Of a stretch of DNA of 64,000 bases, positions 34,201 to 45,000 are shown piece after piece. How positions within the stretch are numbered: the first letter of the stretch is position 1; every line of letters starts with the position of its first letter. Location: NCBI RefSeq assembly GCF_932526225.1, contig NC_064035.1, positions 13,770,566-13,834,565 of the forward strand, written 5' to 3'. The notes beneath the pieces are model-generated. The model saw nothing but the letters and a program-made list of their open reading frames with translations, was not told where the DNA came from and made no database searches. This DNA comes from Nematostella vectensis. Taxonomy: Eukaryota; Cnidaria; Anthozoa; Actiniaria; Edwardsiidae. Both the position numbers and the translations under genes were made by a program.

Positions 34201-35384
34201 GGTTAAGGGTCCATGTATTTAAGCCTGGTTTCCATATAGTCGTAACAGTCGATAGGGTCGTAACAGTCGTCTGAAAAAAATCATTATCTATCACCATCGG
34301 CAGTCACAGGGACTACTCATTCAGAGCTCTGCGTCCCGTAAACAAAAGATCATTACTCATAACCTTTGCGAGTTGCCTCAGGGGACACACCCTTGACGAC
34401 TGTTATACCCTTACGACTGTTACGACTATATGGAACCAGGCTTAATAGAGGACACACGCACTCTTGGCCTTAGGCATGGGAATGGATGCTCTCAAAACTA
34501 GATTGTAACATAAGAAAGCATCTTAATTGTGCATCTGTCCTCTAATAGATGCACCAATTATGTCACATTGTGCCAAGAAAACGTATACGCAACAAGACGT
34601 AGCATGACTGTTGTTTATGACAAAATGATATCTATTTGTTAAAAAAACTTTACCTTTAGGAATAGAACCCTCGAAGATATCACCTAAAGCAGTGATTAGT
34701 TTCTGCAGCTGAAGTTCATCAGCCTCTTCTAACACGAGAGTGTTTGCGCTGTTGGAAAAGGTCAATGCCAGCCTTTGATTTCTGTTTGGAAACCTGAATC
34801 CATGCTTTATAAGCTGTTTGGTAAGAGAAAAAAAACAGTATATATTTTTAAACTTTCTGTGAGCATTCAAAGTCTTATATTACATATACTGGATCTGGTC
34901 TGCAATCTGCTATGACTGGAACATGGTATGTACTTGTGGAAGGTGTTGGAATGTCAGGTTTTCGGGGGAAATTAAGCTTACCTAGAAAATTCAAGGTCTT
35001 TAGTAGTATTGCTTGGGGTATGCAAAGAAGAATGTCGGAATTTCAGGTTTTCGGGGGATATTACTTAGAAAATTCAAGGTTTAGAATTGCTGGTGGTATG
35101 CAAAGACATCATTTCGTTCGACGACACATAATATTTATGAAAACATTAAGAATAGGTCTAGCAGCTGCAATGTTGTTGTCGTTCTCGAAGGAAGACTTTA
35201 CCTTGATCTTCGAAGAGCATTTTGTTGGTTTAGTTTGCTTGATTTGAACGAAAAAAGTATCTGAGAGTCCTTGCCTCAGTAGATGTAAGGATCCATGTTT
35301 GAGTGGAATACAAGCCCGGCCTGGGTCTGTCCACTTAACTTTCCCCTGTACTTCCAAAGTGACCTGCGTCAAACCACCCGCCAT
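21407..35384 (-). CDS. USP37: USP37-like ubiquitin carboxyl-terminal hydrolase, complete, 22 exons
   Basis: Exons in transcript order: 35202-35384, 34654-34813, 33899-33975, 33008-33138, 32344-32426, 32058-32151, 31825-31935, 31526-31657, 30618-30744, 30101-30187, 27976-28046, 27787-27849, 27570-27645, 27417-27496, 27217-27317, 26522-26582, 26012-26137, 23962-24835, 23763-23820, 23264-23358, 22156-22243, 21407-21573. All phases agree and lengths sum to 3045 nt, giving 1014 residues against 979 in human USP37. Domains: N-terminal PH-like (about 1-115), Cys box FSNLGNTCYMNAILQSL with catalytic Cys near 288, CxxC pairs TCKSC and YTCEEC, RVLILHLKRYNF, an insert with three ubiquitin-interacting motifs (about 655-672, 862-879, 880-898), and GHYISDVYD with catalytic His near 961. 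The family removes ubiquitin chains in cell-cycle control. Six introns or exon edges carry junction-locked tandem repeats. Confidence 0.95.
21650..22140. repeat. USP37: Pyrimidine-rich tandem repeat in the last USP37 intron
   Basis: Four to five copies of a 50-bp motif with caagttgaccacc, ccttttgtaccc and tgatgatagac are mixed with C-rich tracts. The right end includes a palindrome at about 22101-22132 (ccccatctcttttgtaccca and its complement). Confidence 0.8.
22575..23300 (-). repeat. USP37: Minisatellite on the 5' splice site of USP37 exon 20
   Basis: About nine units of 45-58 bp. Each repeats the exon end CTCYACTGAYTCGGGANTCCAG and the donor GTATGTATGACGTCAT, then a GGGGCTACACAG linker. 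The authentic exon end is the copy at 23264. A separate inverted-repeat element (22838-23161) interrupts the array. Confidence 0.93.
22838..23161. mobile_element. MITE-like element inserted in the exon-20 minisatellite
   Basis: The 324-bp insert is bounded by cagtgctgaa and ttcagcactg, a 10-bp inverted terminal repeat. No transposase is encoded. No clear target duplication is visible because it lies in repeated DNA. Confidence 0.65.
23505..23766 (-). repeat. USP37: Minisatellite on the 5' splice site of USP37 exon 19
   Basis: About 13 units of 18-20 bp (GGGTAGGTTCTCCATATAA on the minus strand) begin at the exon end CAGG|GTAGGT (donor 23762). Each unit repeats a G|GTAGGT junction. Units drift in sequence with distance from the exon. 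Confidence 0.9.
23962..24835 (-). CDS. USP37: USP37 exon 18: long insert with UIM1 and UIM2
   Basis: An 874-bp exon encodes a low-complexity acidic and serine-rich insert of 291 residues between the two halves of the USP fold. A UIM-like helix, DCTDEELLSGLEEIEKD, lies near its start. A second, CFEENLAKAISKSLQDQ, ends the exon. The next exon (23763-23820) adds EEEQLQQVLELSLQ, the third UIM. The order and spacing match the three UIMs of USP37. Confidence 0.9.
25078..26011 (-). repeat. USP37: Minisatellite beginning at intron base 1 after USP37 exon 17
   Basis: About 46 units of 20 bp (GTACACGCTCCCTTATCATG on the minus strand). The first unit, GTAAATGCTCCCTTATCATG, starts exactly at the donor of exon 26012-26137. 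No exonic base is included, but each later unit presents ATG|GTACAC as a weak donor-like junction. Confidence 0.95.
27890..27995 (-). repeat. USP37: Three-copy tandem repeat across the 5' splice site of USP37 exon 11
   Basis: The exon end TGCTACACACTATCACTTGT plus AAGAG and the donor GTATGAG is followed by two more diverged copies of the same stretch, spaced about 36-38 bp. The second ends AAGAG|ATGTAAC and the third TTAGAG|ATGTGTG, so both downstream copies have lost the GT at the junction. Confidence 0.9.
28805..30125 (-). repeat. USP37: Minisatellite spanning the 5' splice site of USP37 exon 10
   Basis: About 50 units of 26 bp. On the minus strand the unit is CCCAGTRATGGCAAG joined to GTACAGTAAGN. 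The first 15 bases are the last codons of exon 10 (PSDGK) and the rest is its donor region. Nearly every unit keeps a strong AAG|GTACAGTAAG donor. The functional donor is at 30100. Confidence 0.97.
31526..31657 (-). CDS. USP37: USP37 exon 8: catalytic cysteine exon
   Basis: This exon encodes FSNLGNTCYMNAILQSL, the USP Cys box. It joins phase 2 to phase 2 with its neighbours. Its first 27 bases plus the acceptor are repeated immediately upstream (31658-31735), so extra copies of the acceptor and of the Cys codon lie in the preceding intron. Confidence 0.93.
31640..31735 (-). repeat. USP37: Short tandem repeat of acceptor plus exon start of USP37 exon 8
   Basis: A 40-bp unit consists of GTTTTCTAATCTTGGCAATA plus CATGTTA (exon start) and AATTTTCCTGTAG (acceptor). 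Copies start at minus-strand positions 31657 and 31697, and a partial third lies near 31735. The inner copy carries the authentic acceptor by reading frame. Confidence 0.93.
32543..32815. repeat. USP37: Tandem array in USP37 intron 4
   Basis: About eight units of 36 bp containing cacatgttgttcctgtttaa and ctggtattgac. The array lies about 120 bases from the next exon and contains no exon edge. Confidence 0.9.
34223..34441. mobile_element. MITE with TTAA target duplication in USP37 intron 2
   Basis: A 219-bp element has imperfect inverted ends of about 45 bp, beginning gcctggttccatatagtcgt, and is flanked on both sides by TTAA (34219-34222 and 34442-34445). TTAA duplications are typical of piggyBac-type transposition. 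There is no coding capacity. Confidence 0.8.
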
Positions 35385-35389
35385 ATTGA
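35377..35389 (-). promoter_or_regulatory. USP37: YY1-type motif overlapping the USP37 start codon
   Basis: The start codon at 35382-35384 lies in CAATATGGCGGG, the reverse of the YY1 core CCGCCATATTG. In animals such motifs often sit just downstream of transcription starts of broadly expressed genes. The role here is inferred. Confidence 0.4.
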
Positions 35390-35399
35390 ACTCCAAAGC

Positions 35400-36460
35400 T
35401 GGCGCGAAAGCTAGCTCGGGCCCAAGCTCCGCGCTGCTTCCATTTCTGGGGTGGTGGGGTGGTCTCATAGATAATTTTGCACTTGCCTGTTTCTTGGCTC
35501 TTTGTTTTTTTTTTTTGTTTTTTTTTTCATAAATAATTATTTTGGAGCCATTGTATCCACTCATTCGCTGTACGGCACCCGAAAAACCCAAAGATCCCAA
35601 AAATGAATATTCAGGCGATTCAAAGGGAAATTGAAAGAGGACTCGGGAAATCAGGCAATCGATTGAGGCGACACCTTTTTCGTTTTTTTATGAACAGGTC
35701 AGAACTTTTCCTGTATCCGCGCACAATACCTACAAAAATTGGCTTTGATGAAGAGCCAGTCAATGTCGATTACGTCATCAGTCACATGACTTGATGCTGT
35801 GATAGCTTTTAGTTGATATTCAGCCATACAGGCCCGTACCCAAGGGGGTGCGAACCACCCCACCCCCGACAACGGCCGAAAGTCCACTCGGTAGAGGTTC
35901 GATCATAGAGCGGCTCTACAATAAACGTCGAACTTTTTGTTTGTTAACTCCTTGGGTATGGAGTGTAACAATATAGTCATTAGGCACAAAATACATAATG
36001 CTTTGTCTTATGGCGCTACAATGGAGGACAGAACACAAAGACTAGAAATGACTAGAAAAGCCTTCTAGTCAGAGCAATATTGTCTTATAGGAATAGGAGA
36101 ATGAATTGATTACATGCCGCAATATATTGGATAAAGAAAGGGCGACGACTCCTGCTGCGGGGCAACATACGGGCTTTTAGGCTATATACGGGGTCTCAAG
36201 GGAGTTATTGTCAATTGGGCGCATGCGCGAAGAACGGGGGGAGTCAATAATACTCTGCACGGGTAGCTTCTTTTTTTATTTTTCTTCAACCAAAACGATT
36301 TGCATTGATTATAAACTAATCTGCATAATGTAATTGTTATGACTGGTGCGACCTTGGAGCACCGTTTAATCCCTCGCCGTAATCCCTCTGTTGTTACCGC
36401 AGTAAGGGGACCACAGAAAGCATTGCACCTTTTGTGCGGTAGGACCACATGAGAAGGCAT
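35400..36460. other. Region upstream of USP37 with no recognised gene
   Basis: The first 200 bases are GC-richer (promoter-proximal), followed by unique DNA. No CDS is supported. Confidence 0.4.
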
Positions 36461-36461
36461 T

Positions 36462-37485
36462 ATGAGACAGCATTGCAGTTTCGCGGTAAGGGAGCACGAG
36501 ACAGCATTGCACCTGCGCGGTAAGGGAGCACATGAGACAGCATTACGCCTGCGCGGTAAGGAAGCACATGAGACAGCATTACGCCTGTGCGGTAAGGAAG
36601 CACATGAGACTGCATTACGCCTGCGCGGTAAGGGAGCACATGAGACAGCATTACGCCTGCGCGGTAAGGAAGCACATGAGACATCATTACGCCTGTGCGG
36701 TAAGGAAGCACATGAGACTGCATTACGCCTGGGCGGTAAGGAAGCACATGAGACAGCATTACGCCTGCTCGGTAAGGGAGCACATGAGACAGCATTACGC
36801 CTGCGCGGTAAGGAAGCACATGAGACAGCATTACGCCTGTGCGGTAAGGAAGCACATGAGACTGCATTACGCCTGGGCGGTAAGGAAGCACATGAGACAG
36901 CATTACGCCTGCGCGGTAAGGAAGCACATGAGACAGCATTACGCCTGCGCGGTAAGGGAGCACATGAGACAGCATTACGCCTGGGCGGTAAGGAAGCATA
37001 TGAGACAGCATAACGCCTGTGCGGTAAGGGAGCACATGAGACAGCATTACGCCTGCGCGGTAAGGAAGCACATGAGACAGCATTACGCCTGCGCGGTAAG
37101 GAAGCACATGAGACAGCATTACGCCTGCGCGGTAAGGAAGCACATGAGACAGCATTACGCCTGGGCGGTTAGGAAGCACATGAGACAGCATTACGCCTGC
37201 GCGGTAAGGGAGCACATAAGACAGCATTACGCCTGCGCGGTAAGGAAGCACATGAGACTGCATTACGCCTGCGCGGTAAGGGAGCACATGAGACAGCATT
37301 CAGCCTGCGCGGTAAGGAAGCACATGAGACAGCATTACGCCTGGGTGGTAAGGAAGCACATGAGACAGCATTACGCATGCGCGGTAAGGAAGCACATGAG
37401 ACAGCATTACGCCTGGGCGGTTAGGAGCACATGAGACAGCCATACGCCTGTGCGGTAAGGAAGCACATGAGACAGCATTGCGGCT
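36462..37485. repeat. 36-bp minisatellite upstream of USP37
   Basis: About 29 units of gagacagcattacgcctgcg plus cggtaaggaagcacat. Because 36 is a multiple of three, several frames stay open for 180-300 codons. These are not treated as genes. Each plus-strand unit contains CG|GTAAGG, a strong donor-like word. No neighbouring exon is recognised. Confidence 0.95.
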
Positions 37486-37499
37486 GCGCAGGCTCATTG

Positions 37500-38700
37500 C
37501 GTTATTGTCTTCCCGGCAAACGGACGTAAGGTGGTATTGCTCGAGCGAGCAACACTAATTTTGCCGAACTAGCCATCAAAAAAGCAAGCTCAATCTATTT
37601 GGACTTCCTGTGGAACAAGCCGCCATCTTGGAAACTAAGTCTCCCGTCCCCTCCCCCGGTGCGCAATTAATAATCTACTTGCGAATCCTCGTTCCCAGGC
37701 TCCCACCCTCCCCTTACCCCAGAGGCAAGGAGGAAAGGACCCTGGAGAGGGCTGGTCACGTAATATTATTTTTATCGAGGTCTTCGTTTCCCGTTTACCC
37801 CCACCCCCCTCTGTTCGGAAAACGAAGACCCCAGGTTTACTGAGAGGGTCTCGTATTTTTATTCTTGTTTGGTACTCTTGGTACTCAATGCTGATGGCTA
37901 GTCTTCGTTTTCCGAGCACCCCAAATTGCAGCAAAAAACACAAAGCAGCACAAAGAAAAACAAACTATCGTTAAATAATTATCGTTAAATAATCGATCGA
38001 TGAATTTTTACTAGATATTGAAATAGAATAGCTAATTTCTACTTTGAAGTTTGTTTTACAATTTAGATACTCTTAGAGCATTTGCTCGGGCTTCATTGTA
38101 GAGATAACCAGAGGTTATTGATCTTGCAATCATTGGATTGTCGCATTATTATTCCATACGGGTGGGTCAAGGACTTACCTTTGAGGGAACACCTCCCATG
38201 GAATTTCCAGTGCTCCTTAACTCCTGGAAATTCCAGGTGTCTTCAATATCCCCTCCCCTGGAATTTCCAAAAAACATTTTTTTGCAGCCTTAACAGAACC
38301 TTTCCCCTTGGAATTTCCAGTGTTTCGATGGCTTTAAAACCCCTCACCCTCGAAATTTCCAGTGGCTAAAATAGATCCCCTCTATTTGGAATCTCCAGGT
38401 CCTCGACCCGCCATTTGCAAATCCTGGCTTATCCCTGGAATGTTTTGGTGGTGTTCTCTAACAAAAATAAGCTATAAAATGTATGCTATACAGGGGCGGG
38501 TCAAGGATTCTTTAAGGGGAAGGGGGGATCAATATATAAAACATATTTAGGCTGTCTTTGGACACCAACCACAACCCGGTGGATCTAAAAGCATGGGGTG
38601 GTTAGCTCTACTGCAGGCAAAGTTTACCTTAGGGTGTAGGGTCTAAGAGTGTGCCTCTGTATTCTCTCATTTGCAGCTATGGACAACTTAGTACCTTTAT
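37500..38700. other. Unique and low-complexity DNA with a YY1 word and degenerate repeats
   Basis: It contains gccgccatcttgg near 37620 (a YY1 consensus, promoter-like), then degenerate copies of cctggaatttccag between 38195 and 38420. No CDS is supported. Confidence 0.4.
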
Positions 38701-38734
38701 GAGTTGGTCATCGTTTATTATCAAATATTCAAGT

Positions 38735-39120
38735 AGTCCATGGCAGCCCATGGTAGTAGACTGCCATTGACTACCATGGCTTGCCATTGAGTAATGTGGC
38801 AGTCCATAGTAGTCAATGGCAAGTCATAGCAAGACATGGCGGCAATGGCAAGTCATGGCAATCCATGGTAGTGGACTGCCATGGCTTGCCATTGAGTAAT
38901 ATGGCTGTCCATGGTATGCCATGGTAGTCAATGGCAATTCATGGTAGTCCATACTAGTAGACTGCCATTGAATACCATGGCTTATCATTGAGTAATATTG
39001 CAGTCCATGGTATGCCATGATAGTCAATGGTAACTCATGGCAGTCCATGACAATAGATTGCCATTGACTACCATGGCTTGCCATTGAGTAATGTGGCAGT
39101 CCATGGTAGTCAATGGCAGG
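38735..39120. repeat. Self-complementary tandem repeat
   Basis: Repeated words such as agtccatggtagtcaatggc and tgccattgactaccatggct alternate on the two strands, so the array is rich in inverted copies and could fold into hairpins. Confidence 0.8.
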
Positions 39121-39729
39121 CCCTTTGGGCTGATCTCTGAAGTCCGTCGCTCATGGAGCGAGCGTCACAATTGCCGCCCTTACTGGCTTCGCGACTGGTT
39201 AGATTAATGGTTTAGTCGCGTGGACCATGGGCTCTCTGGGAAGGTTCTAGGCCCAATGGCTGAACTTTCCCCCTAGGGTTGACGAGAGAAAGGTTGATTA
39301 ACTCTGGTAAAATGAGCAACTACCAGAGGGGGTTAGAGAGCTTCGGCTCGCTAGCAATGCCCGCCCATTAGGTGCGCAGTGACGTATGTCACTCCTAGGG
39401 TGTGGTGCCGAACCGGCGGGGGCTCAAGTCCCGACCTCGGTCAAATGTGTAAACGTTTATCCAGTCCGAGTAGTCTGCTCTTCCCTGATGGAGGCCAACC
39501 TGAACTTAGACGTGAAGTGGGCAGCCCAAGGGAATATTGTTATGCAGCAAACTTACGTCAAGATTGCGTTACCAGTTTGCTACGTAACAATAGTGAAATG
39601 TCTCTGCACGTGAAAATGTCTCCCAGGTCCACAACATGAATAATTAGAGGGTTTGCATTGAGCATGCAAGTTTTTTCATTCTCGAAGCGGAGCCCCATAC
39701 CTAAGAAAAAGTGGTATATAAAACAAATA

Positions 39730-41233
39730 TGGTAACAAATATTGGTAACACATCGACTCGATGTCCGTCCGTCCGTCCCTAAAAAGCATCGTATGACAAC
39801 CAAACTTGGCAGGTGTCATGTATGTGTCAAGGGAGGCGCAAATCTGTGGTTACGTGATTTGCGATGTCATCGATGACGTCACTAGAAGCAAAAATATGCT
39901 GTCATCATCAAAATAAATAAGTATTTATATTTGACGAAGGAAACATCATATGGTAACCAAACTCGGTAGGTGTCATGTAGGTGTCAAGGGGGATGCAAGA
40001 ATATGGTCTTGTGTTGTGTGACGTCATCGATGACGTCACTTAATATTTTGTTCCTCAGGGCTCTGTCCTAGGCCCGCTACTCTATCTTGCCTATACTTCG
40101 CCCATTGCTCAGATCATAGCACGACATGGCATTCTATACCACCTTTATGCGGATGATCCACAACTTTACGTTTCTTTTCGAGGTAATTCACAAGATGAAC
40201 TTTTGATGGCTAAAACTAAAGTTGAATGTTGTGTTCATGAGATCAATGCCTGGATGGTGCTAATGGGCTAAAACTAAATCATGATAAATCAGAACTTATT
40301 CTTTTTTCCTCCAAGTTCTGTCCTGCCCCAAGTCTTGAACATGTAAAGGTGGTTGATGAAATCACCAAACCTGCCTCCGCTGCACGGAATCTGGGAGTAA
40401 TTCTTGATAAGTATCTTTCTTTTGAAGATCATCTCAAAACGGTATGTAAATCTGCAAGATTCCACCTCAGAAATATTGCCAAAATTAGGAAGTACCTTGA
40501 CAAGAATTCCACAGAAATACTTATACATGCCTTTATCAGTTCAAAACTAGACTATTGCAATTCCCTCCTTTATGGATTACCTGACTACCAAATTCATAAA
40601 TTACAACTAATTCAAAACACAGCTGCCCGTATTATCAGCTTAACAAAAAAGACTGAGCATGTAACACCTATCCTGCAAGATCTCCACTGTTTACCAGTAA
40701 AGTACCGGATAATTTTTAAAGTTTTATTGACTGTTTTTAAATCTCTCAATGAAATGGCTCCACCATATATTAAAGATCTATGCAAGTATAAAACTCATTC
40801 CCGATCACTACGGTCTGCTTCTCAACAATACCTTCAGGTCAAACGGGGCAATTTGAAGACCTATGGTGACCGCGCTTTTTCGATTGCGGCTCCTAAACTA
40901 TGGAATGAGTTGCCATTTCACTTAAGGACAATACAAAATCTCAATACTTTTAAGCAATGCCTTAAGACTCACCTTTTTAAAGAAGCATTTAATTTATAAT
41001 TAGTTTAAAATTCATTCTTTTTAATATCACTGTTAATTATACATTACATACACACATATATATATATATATTTTTTAATTATAATATCGATTTTTATAAA
41101 TGTAACATTTCCTATTAGACACAATGTATTTTCAGGGTGATTTTTGATTTTTAATTGTGTAATGTTTATTTAATTGATATATAATTGTAAAGTGCCTAGG
41201 GCAATTATTGATGAGGCGCTATATAAATGCCGA

Positions 41234-41314
<81 letters not shown>

Positions 41315-42020
41315 TTAAAGCAAAAAACGTGATTAAAAGCAAAAACATTCATATCTCTTGAAAGAAACATTGTTTCACAACCAAACTTGGTAGGTGTCAT
41401 GTTTGTGTCAAGTGGAGGGGTGCAAAAAGCACTAAAAGCAAAACTATTCCGATTTCATTAAGAACAAAAATATCCATATCTCATAAACAAAACACCATAT
41501 ACCTACTAATCTTGGTATGTTTCATGAAGGTGTGATGGGGGGTGCACCAATATAGTTACATGATTGTGACGTCATCAATGACGTCACGAAAAGCGAAAGT
41601 ATGCTGACGTCATCAAAATTAAAAAAAAAGGTGTGATGTTTGTTTCAATTGGGGTGAAATGACATGGTCACGTGACGGCATCGATGACGTCAAAAAAGTA
41701 AAGCTACCCTGACGCCTTGGTATGTGTCATGAAGGTGTGATGGGGGGTGCACCAATATAGTCACATTATTGTGACGTCATCAATGACGTCACGAAAAGCG
41801 AAAGTAGCTGACGTCATGCTTTGATTGGGGTGCAATGAGGTGGTCACGTGACGGCTTCGATGACGTCAAAAAATTAAAGCTTCCCTGACGCCGAAACAGC
41901 GTATAAAAACTTAACTTGTTATTTGTCACGTAGATGTGGTGGGAAGGGGGTATACCAAGTTGGTCGCGCGATCTGTGAAATCGTTGACGTCGTCAAAAAC
42001 AGAAATATTATATTTTAATT
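39730..42020. repeat. Dispersed repeat with repeated CRE palindromes, interrupted by a LINE
   Basis: Modules with accaaacttggtaggtgtca followed by gtgacgtcatcgatgacgtc recur on both sides of the LINE (39780-40050 and 41310-41990). Each module has paired TGACGTCA sites. No CDS is seen. Confidence 0.7.
40055..41315 (+). mobile_element. L2/CR1-type LINE remnant
   Basis: Reverse transcriptase pieces are visible: PQGSVLGPLLYLAYTS then YADDPQLYVSF near 40055-40190, a frame change near 40260, then an open stretch 40349-40999 (NLGVILDKYLSFEDHL to KTHLFKEAFNL). The 3' tail has aggcgctatataaatgcc followed by an (ATT)n microsatellite to 41311, the usual end of L2-like LINEs. It is truncated and frameshifted. 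Confidence 0.9.
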
Positions 42021-45000
42021 TTTTTAAATTATTAAGCGAAAATAAGCAAAGATTTGGTCGTTTGGATCTTCGCTTTTAGGTATCGCCTAAATCTATATAT
42101 TACGGGATAGGGTCAGAACTCGTTGTGCCATCTGTCAGTATATCGCCCTTCTACAGCATATTCCACAGCCATTTCCTTGGTGTGGTCATTCCTAGCGTAT
42201 GTGTATGAAAGTCATATGAATTGCCTATTCGCTTTTTGTCATTTCTGTAGTGAAGAAAAAAAAAATAGACTGAAATTACCATGTGCATTGTGGTAGTATT
42301 AACCAAACAAAATTCAAAGCATCGATTATGTATACCCTTTGGTAGCAATATTCAATCATTGACTAAATATTTTGTTCAATCTTTATTTAGCATTGAAACT
42401 TCTCCTTTTTTATTCTATCTCTTTAATTTTTCCATTCAACCTTTCTAGGCCAAGGCAGTAGAAATTAATTTATTTCTATATTTTCTTTGGGTCGAATAAT
42501 TCCTTTTTTTATTCAGTCTTTAACATTTTTATTCAATCTGTTTATTTTTTATTCAATTTTCCTGGGGCGTGCCATTTCACAACGTATGGTCAGCAGATTT
42601 CGTCAGTGAAGTATACATCTCTCGTGGTATGACCAGTTCGGCAGCCGTTTTTCTCGAAAAGCATGTGCAAAGGAGAAAAAGAGAGGATTGCCAAGCTACT
42701 TGGAGAGGCCTCAAACCTTCTCACCTCCTCTTCAGCCAATACTTCTGTTAAGTTCTCCAAAGTTACTTCAAATGCCCTGGTGAGAGCCAGACAAATGCTT
42801 TTCCATAGCTCGTCGGTAGGTAAATGGCTCAAGCATCGAAACAAATAGAACCAAAAAAGACCGTCTCTTACGTTGAAATGGGAGAAAGAATTTCTTACGA
42901 TTTTCATGCTGTGAAAAAGATTGTCGGGCAAAGTTCATTATATGTCAAAGACAAGCAAGGACGTTAATTGATTTACGAATGTCACTGTCTCAAAAAAGCG
43001 AGTGTAGATGAAGATGGAGATGAAGATGAAGATGATTACGATAAAGATCTCTTAGTAAGAAGCAATAATTTGCAAACATCCTCTTGTGGCCTGACAGATC
43101 AAATTACTGCAGAAAAGAAGAAATTATGTATTTCTGATAGTCGTATATTGTCTGATTCTTCGCACATACAATTTAACAGAATATCAGAACAAATCTATAG
43201 CAAGGACAAACACACTTCATGCGTAAAATGACAATGAATGTTGATGATTACTGTTACAAGTGGTTGGATTTTACTTGCTGAAATACATATATGTTATTTC
43301 CCAGCTAAGGGTCGGTCCGTATCGTGAAATACCGTGACCGAGATCTTGAAAATACTGACCGAGGCCAAAGATTTTCCAACTTTTTTAACCTTACGGGCTT
43401 ATGGTTGCACAAGGCGAGGTTTCGCTTCTGACTTTCGCCGATGTTCGTGAAGATTTTGTTCGATCATAATCATTCAATAAACTCCATTTTCTATTTCCAC
43501 ACAAAGCTTTTCATCCTTCAGGAATACAGAACCTCCAAAGAAGACATTCTCTGAGTTTTGACCAACAATTTTGTAAAATAATTTAGTCCAATAGATACGT
43601 CGTTCTCAACTCGAATTGATCGTAGAAATTTCTTCTTTCGCTTCAAATCCTCCACAGACGATAAGATATATTCACTAAAAACCTCTTTTGAATGTGGATA
43701 CATTTTTCGTTTTTCTTCGTATTTAGAGACGATTTGCTGCCTTTTTTTATCCCAAATTAACTTACAGCAAACTTGAAGTTGTCTCGCGCATTGCAAAATC
43801 ATTATGGCGGGAAATTGTCAAATCACAGGGAGTTTGAAGCCGATATTCCGTAAAGTCGATAATTCTAGATAAAATGACAAGTAAAATGCAGTTTTAATGT
43901 GAAGATCTATAACCTCGGTAGTAAAAATTCAGTTTTCGATGATCATTTTACAAATCAACTCATTATTTCGAGCTTTGGAGGTGAGGGGTCCGGATCGTAG
44001 GATACCGGATCCGGATACCGGATCCGGATACCGGTCCGGATCGTAGGATACCGGACCTCACGAGAGCCAATCAGAGCGCGCGATTTTATGGATACCGGAC
44101 CCCGAAAAAAAAATAATAACCAGTATTACACAAGGTACCCTTCTTGAAAAAAAAAAAACAGACAATGGAACTTTTACAACCATGTTATTTTTGGTTGGAA
44201 ATGGTGGCGTCGCTGTGGATAATAACAAGTTACCACTTGGGTTCCCATCAACAATTCGAGAAGAGATGCATCTAAGTCAAGTGGATCCTTGGGAAAACTT
44301 TCAAGTATGGAGAAGAGAGATTTTTTTTATTACGATATACGTTGTAAAGGGTATAACAATATTTATCACGGTCACGATAGTTATTGTGGATAACCGGTGT
44401 AATAAGCTTCTGCGATTATTCAATACAATCTGCAATGCTAGTTGAAGATTAAGAACAAGGACGGAAACGAACCCAATGCAACAACAACAACAACAACAAC
44501 AACAAAAACATCAAAACATTAAAAAATATGTTTGAATTTCATTTAAACATATTTAGAGTAGGGTCTGACCGGGCGCGCTTGGGAGCTGAGACTGATTTCT
44601 CGACTCCCACTTGCCTCTTCGTTGCGTGTGCTACTTTATAGCAAACAGAGCAGTCCAAAGTATCAAGCAGTACTAGAACGCTTGGTGACGTTTCTGGTCG
44701 GGACAGGATACTCCCCCCGGTCGAGACAAAGCTGGACAGATTGTAAGTCCAAACCCAGTGAAAACAAAAAAGAGGAGGAGATCGACTGATAACAAGAGTA
44801 ACATCCTTCCAAGAAAACAAGGCCGTTGTTATTATAAGAACAAATGTATCTATTTGTGCACGTTAATTATTATAACCCTTAGCCATTTTTAGTTTTGGTG
44901 ATGGTATCAAAAGAAAACAGTAGAAGTATATGAATGAAGAGCACAGAGAGATGTTGTGCCTATAACGGAGAGTGAAACGCAGTCAAGAAATCCAAACAAA

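Noticed and set aside
35109-35600. Earlier USP37 start codons upstream of 35384
   Set aside because: The frame is open upstream, but the extra residues are low-complexity and promoter-like; the ATG at 35384 gives a start consistent with USP37 length.
36460-37434. Open frames of 183-300 codons on both strands
   Set aside because: They are frames of the 36-bp minisatellite with no flanking coding signal.
39370-39440. tRNA-like segment (gggctcaagtcccgacct)
   Set aside because: The B-box match is imperfect and no convincing A box or cloverleaf could be drawn.
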